Program-made: the position numbers and the translations under genes | Part shown: positions 62,423 through 64,000 of the stretch, piece after piece | Position numbering within the stretch: position 1 is the stretch's first letter | Layout of the letters: every line of letters starts with the position of its first letter | DNA from: Acanthaster planci | Lineage: Eukaryota > Echinodermata > Asteroidea > Valvatida > Acanthasteridae | Direction: 5' to 3' | Assembly (NCBI RefSeq): GCF_001949145.1 | Contig: NW_019091417.1 | Location: forward strand, 794,321 to 858,320 | Length of the DNA: 64,000 nt | The notes under the pieces: model-generated | Seen by the model: only the letters and a program-made list of their open reading frames with translations | Told to the model about the DNA's origin: nothing | Databases searched by the model: none

Positions 62423-63639
62423 CTGCATGTAGGTGGCATTTTGTGAATGACCACCACAAATGGAAGCCTGTATCGGCCCCTCAAAATGCAGTCAAATACA
62501 CATAGGCCCAATGCCATGACTGGAGGATACATCTGGGGCACCCTTTGTAAACTTTTAACTAAGTGGAGGAAAAGACTAGACCGACCCAGGCCTACACCTA
62601 GTCTGAAAAATAACTTTTAACTTAACTTTATACTTTCACTCACAGCAAAGCATTACGAAAAATTTTAAACGACGGAAGAAATGTTTTCAATGATGGTTAT
62701 ACCTATAATTCCAAGTGTTTTAAATACTTCAACATTTTCACTGCTAAAACTGACTTTTTGGGACATGTTAAACTACAGCAAGGGGAAAAACAGTAATTTC
62801 CGTTTATTGAAATCTTACCAATAACATACGACTAAAAAGTAAAACTCACTGATGTTCGCATACATGCACAGAGGAATAAGGGGAAAACTCTTCCCAAGCG
62901 TGTTTGGAATCCTTGCCGGATATTATGTCACAAATCGGTCACGAACTCAAACCAACTGGTAAACATGCTCGGTCAGTCCATTCCTCCATGGTCAATCCGA
63001 GGTGGGCGAGACCCGCGGGCACACAACAGGCTGCACCTCAGCACTCAGGGTCGCTCGAAGCTTCTCGCGGTGACAGCTTGTAATGTACATGTACATGTAG
63101 TTGCGCTACACACAAACTCACACACACACACGCACAAAGCTCAAGAACATCTTAGAGGAGCACTTGATACATGCAACAAAGGGCTCCTGTCATATTCACG
63201 ATATTTACATGTACCTTACCTACCTGTGGAATGGGAACACGCAAAAGCAACTTTACCGATACAAGGCTATATGGATGGAGTTCGTGGACACTTCTTACAT
63301 GTACCATACGCGTACCGAACCGTACCTGCTGTAAGTTAAATGTACTGTACTTGTGCGCAGTACTAGTAACGACATATAGCGGCTAGGATATGCATAATGA
63401 ACCTGGGCGCGGCGCCCAGTTCATGTGCGCACTGGTTGCGCGCACTTCCGCATAGTTAGTCTTATATCAAGTCGTTTACGGCAAAAACTGAATGGAAATC
63501 ATACACAATTAAGTACAACTTACTGCGCAAAGCTCTGAAAAAGTCTACAGGTGAATAAGCCCACAATCAGTCCGCCAACGCCCACACTTTCCAGCTTTAC
63601 TAGTACGCCCTGCCTGCCAGTCCTAGTAGCTAGTAAACT

Positions 63640-63865
63640 CAAGTACATGAACATGTATGAACATGTACATGTACATATACGTGCACATGTAAAAAGGACA
63701 GGAAATTACTGGGAAATAACTCGTCACCCACTTTACAACATGAACATGTACATGTATCACAAGTGGTGACGCGCAGTGACCCCAGGTCACAGGCTCGAAG
63801 CTATCCATCCAGTAAAATAGAGATATCTGTGATGTACATGTACATACACATGTACATGTACATGA
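63640..63865. repeat. ACATGT/TACATG-rich tract
   Basis: Clustered runs of ACATGTAC units (63650-63690, 63738-63760, 63831-63865). The self-complementary word TACATGTA recurs throughout the window. Confidence 0.7.
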
Positions 63866-64000
63866 CCTAATGTTCGATCATAGCAGGGGTTGACTTTCAG
63901 ATTGCAAACAGATAACAACTTCTTTACATGATACTTCAGACTGCAGTTGAACCCCGTAGATCTGGAAGCGGCACTTATGGACGTTATAACCCTAATAAAT

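Larger units (their letters stand above)
59690..64000. other. 4.3-kb upstream region of gelsolin 1
   Basis: No recognisable coding exon in either strand. AT-rich with many ACATGT/TACATG words, an imperfect palindrome at 62338-62422, and a CpG-rich block at 63395-63470 (GGCGCGGCGCCC, GGTTGCGCGCAC). A minus-strand GTAAGTTG donor at 63523-63516 preceded by CTTTGCGCA could end a non-coding first exon of gelsolin 1. Confidence 0.4.

Noticed and set aside
50011-64000. NEK1 kinase domain upstream of the coiled coil
   Set aside because: Scanned both strands for Gly-loop, HRD and DFG-type exons; none seen between or upstream of the gelsolin genes.

Overview
The window is eukaryotic. Genes are split into short exons (about 25-500 nt) with GT-AG introns, intergenic DNA is AT-rich, and many transposon relics and microsatellite-like TACATG/ACATGT runs are scattered throughout. 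The protein families (a kynurenine/alpha-aminoadipate aminotransferase, an ASIC-type DEG/ENaC channel, NEK1, and short three-domain gelsolins of a type I associate with invertebrates) and the BEL/Pao, Tc1 and non-LTR relics fit a marine invertebrate, plausibly a deuterostome (echinoderm, hemichordate or amphioxus). That placement is inference; no species is claimed. There is one N gap (36822-37305) and a single N at 2416.

Layout: 1-12844 (+) holds the last 11 coding exons of a PLP-dependent aminotransferase of the AADAT/KAT2 type; its 5' end lies left of the window. Its long introns carry non-LTR, SINE, Tc1, piggyBac-like and BEL/Pao remnants. At 14742-23377 (-), converging tail-to-tail with it, is a complete DEG/ENaC channel of about 558 residues in 10 coding exons. 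At 23378-30974 there is a 7.6 kb stretch with no recognisable coding exon, probably including a NEK1 3' UTR. At 30975-48629 (-) are 27 coding exons for the whole post-kinase part of NEK1, about 1130 residues reading in one frame, with no kinase domain. At 48843-50010 (-) are only the first two coding exons of a gelsolin-like gene (paralogue 2). At 54673-59689 (-) is a complete 10-exon, 365-residue, three-domain gelsolin-like gene (paralogue 1). The rest, 59690-64000, is upstream DNA with CpG-rich patches and ACATGT runs.

The aminotransferase (tryptophan/lysine catabolism), the ion channel, the ciliary/DNA-damage kinase NEK1 and the actin-severing gelsolins share no obvious pathway; they look like ordinary chromosomal neighbours.

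The most notable observations are: (i) within about 210 bp (48630-48842) gelsolin-2 loses everything after exon 2 and NEK1 loses everything before its coiled coil, and the two do not splice in frame, so this is a deletion or assembly-misjoin breakpoint; (ii) the conserved NEK1 '[13 protein letters not shown]' exon start is followed in the adjacent intron by three degenerate tandem copies of itself; (iii) a nested foldback with 45-nt and 44-nt arms lies at 35480-35739; (iv) the DEG/ENaC protein has Val-Gly in place of the family's His-Gly gating motif, a G-V-S filter and almost no C-terminal tail; (v) several distinct inverted-repeat (MITE-like) elements are present.
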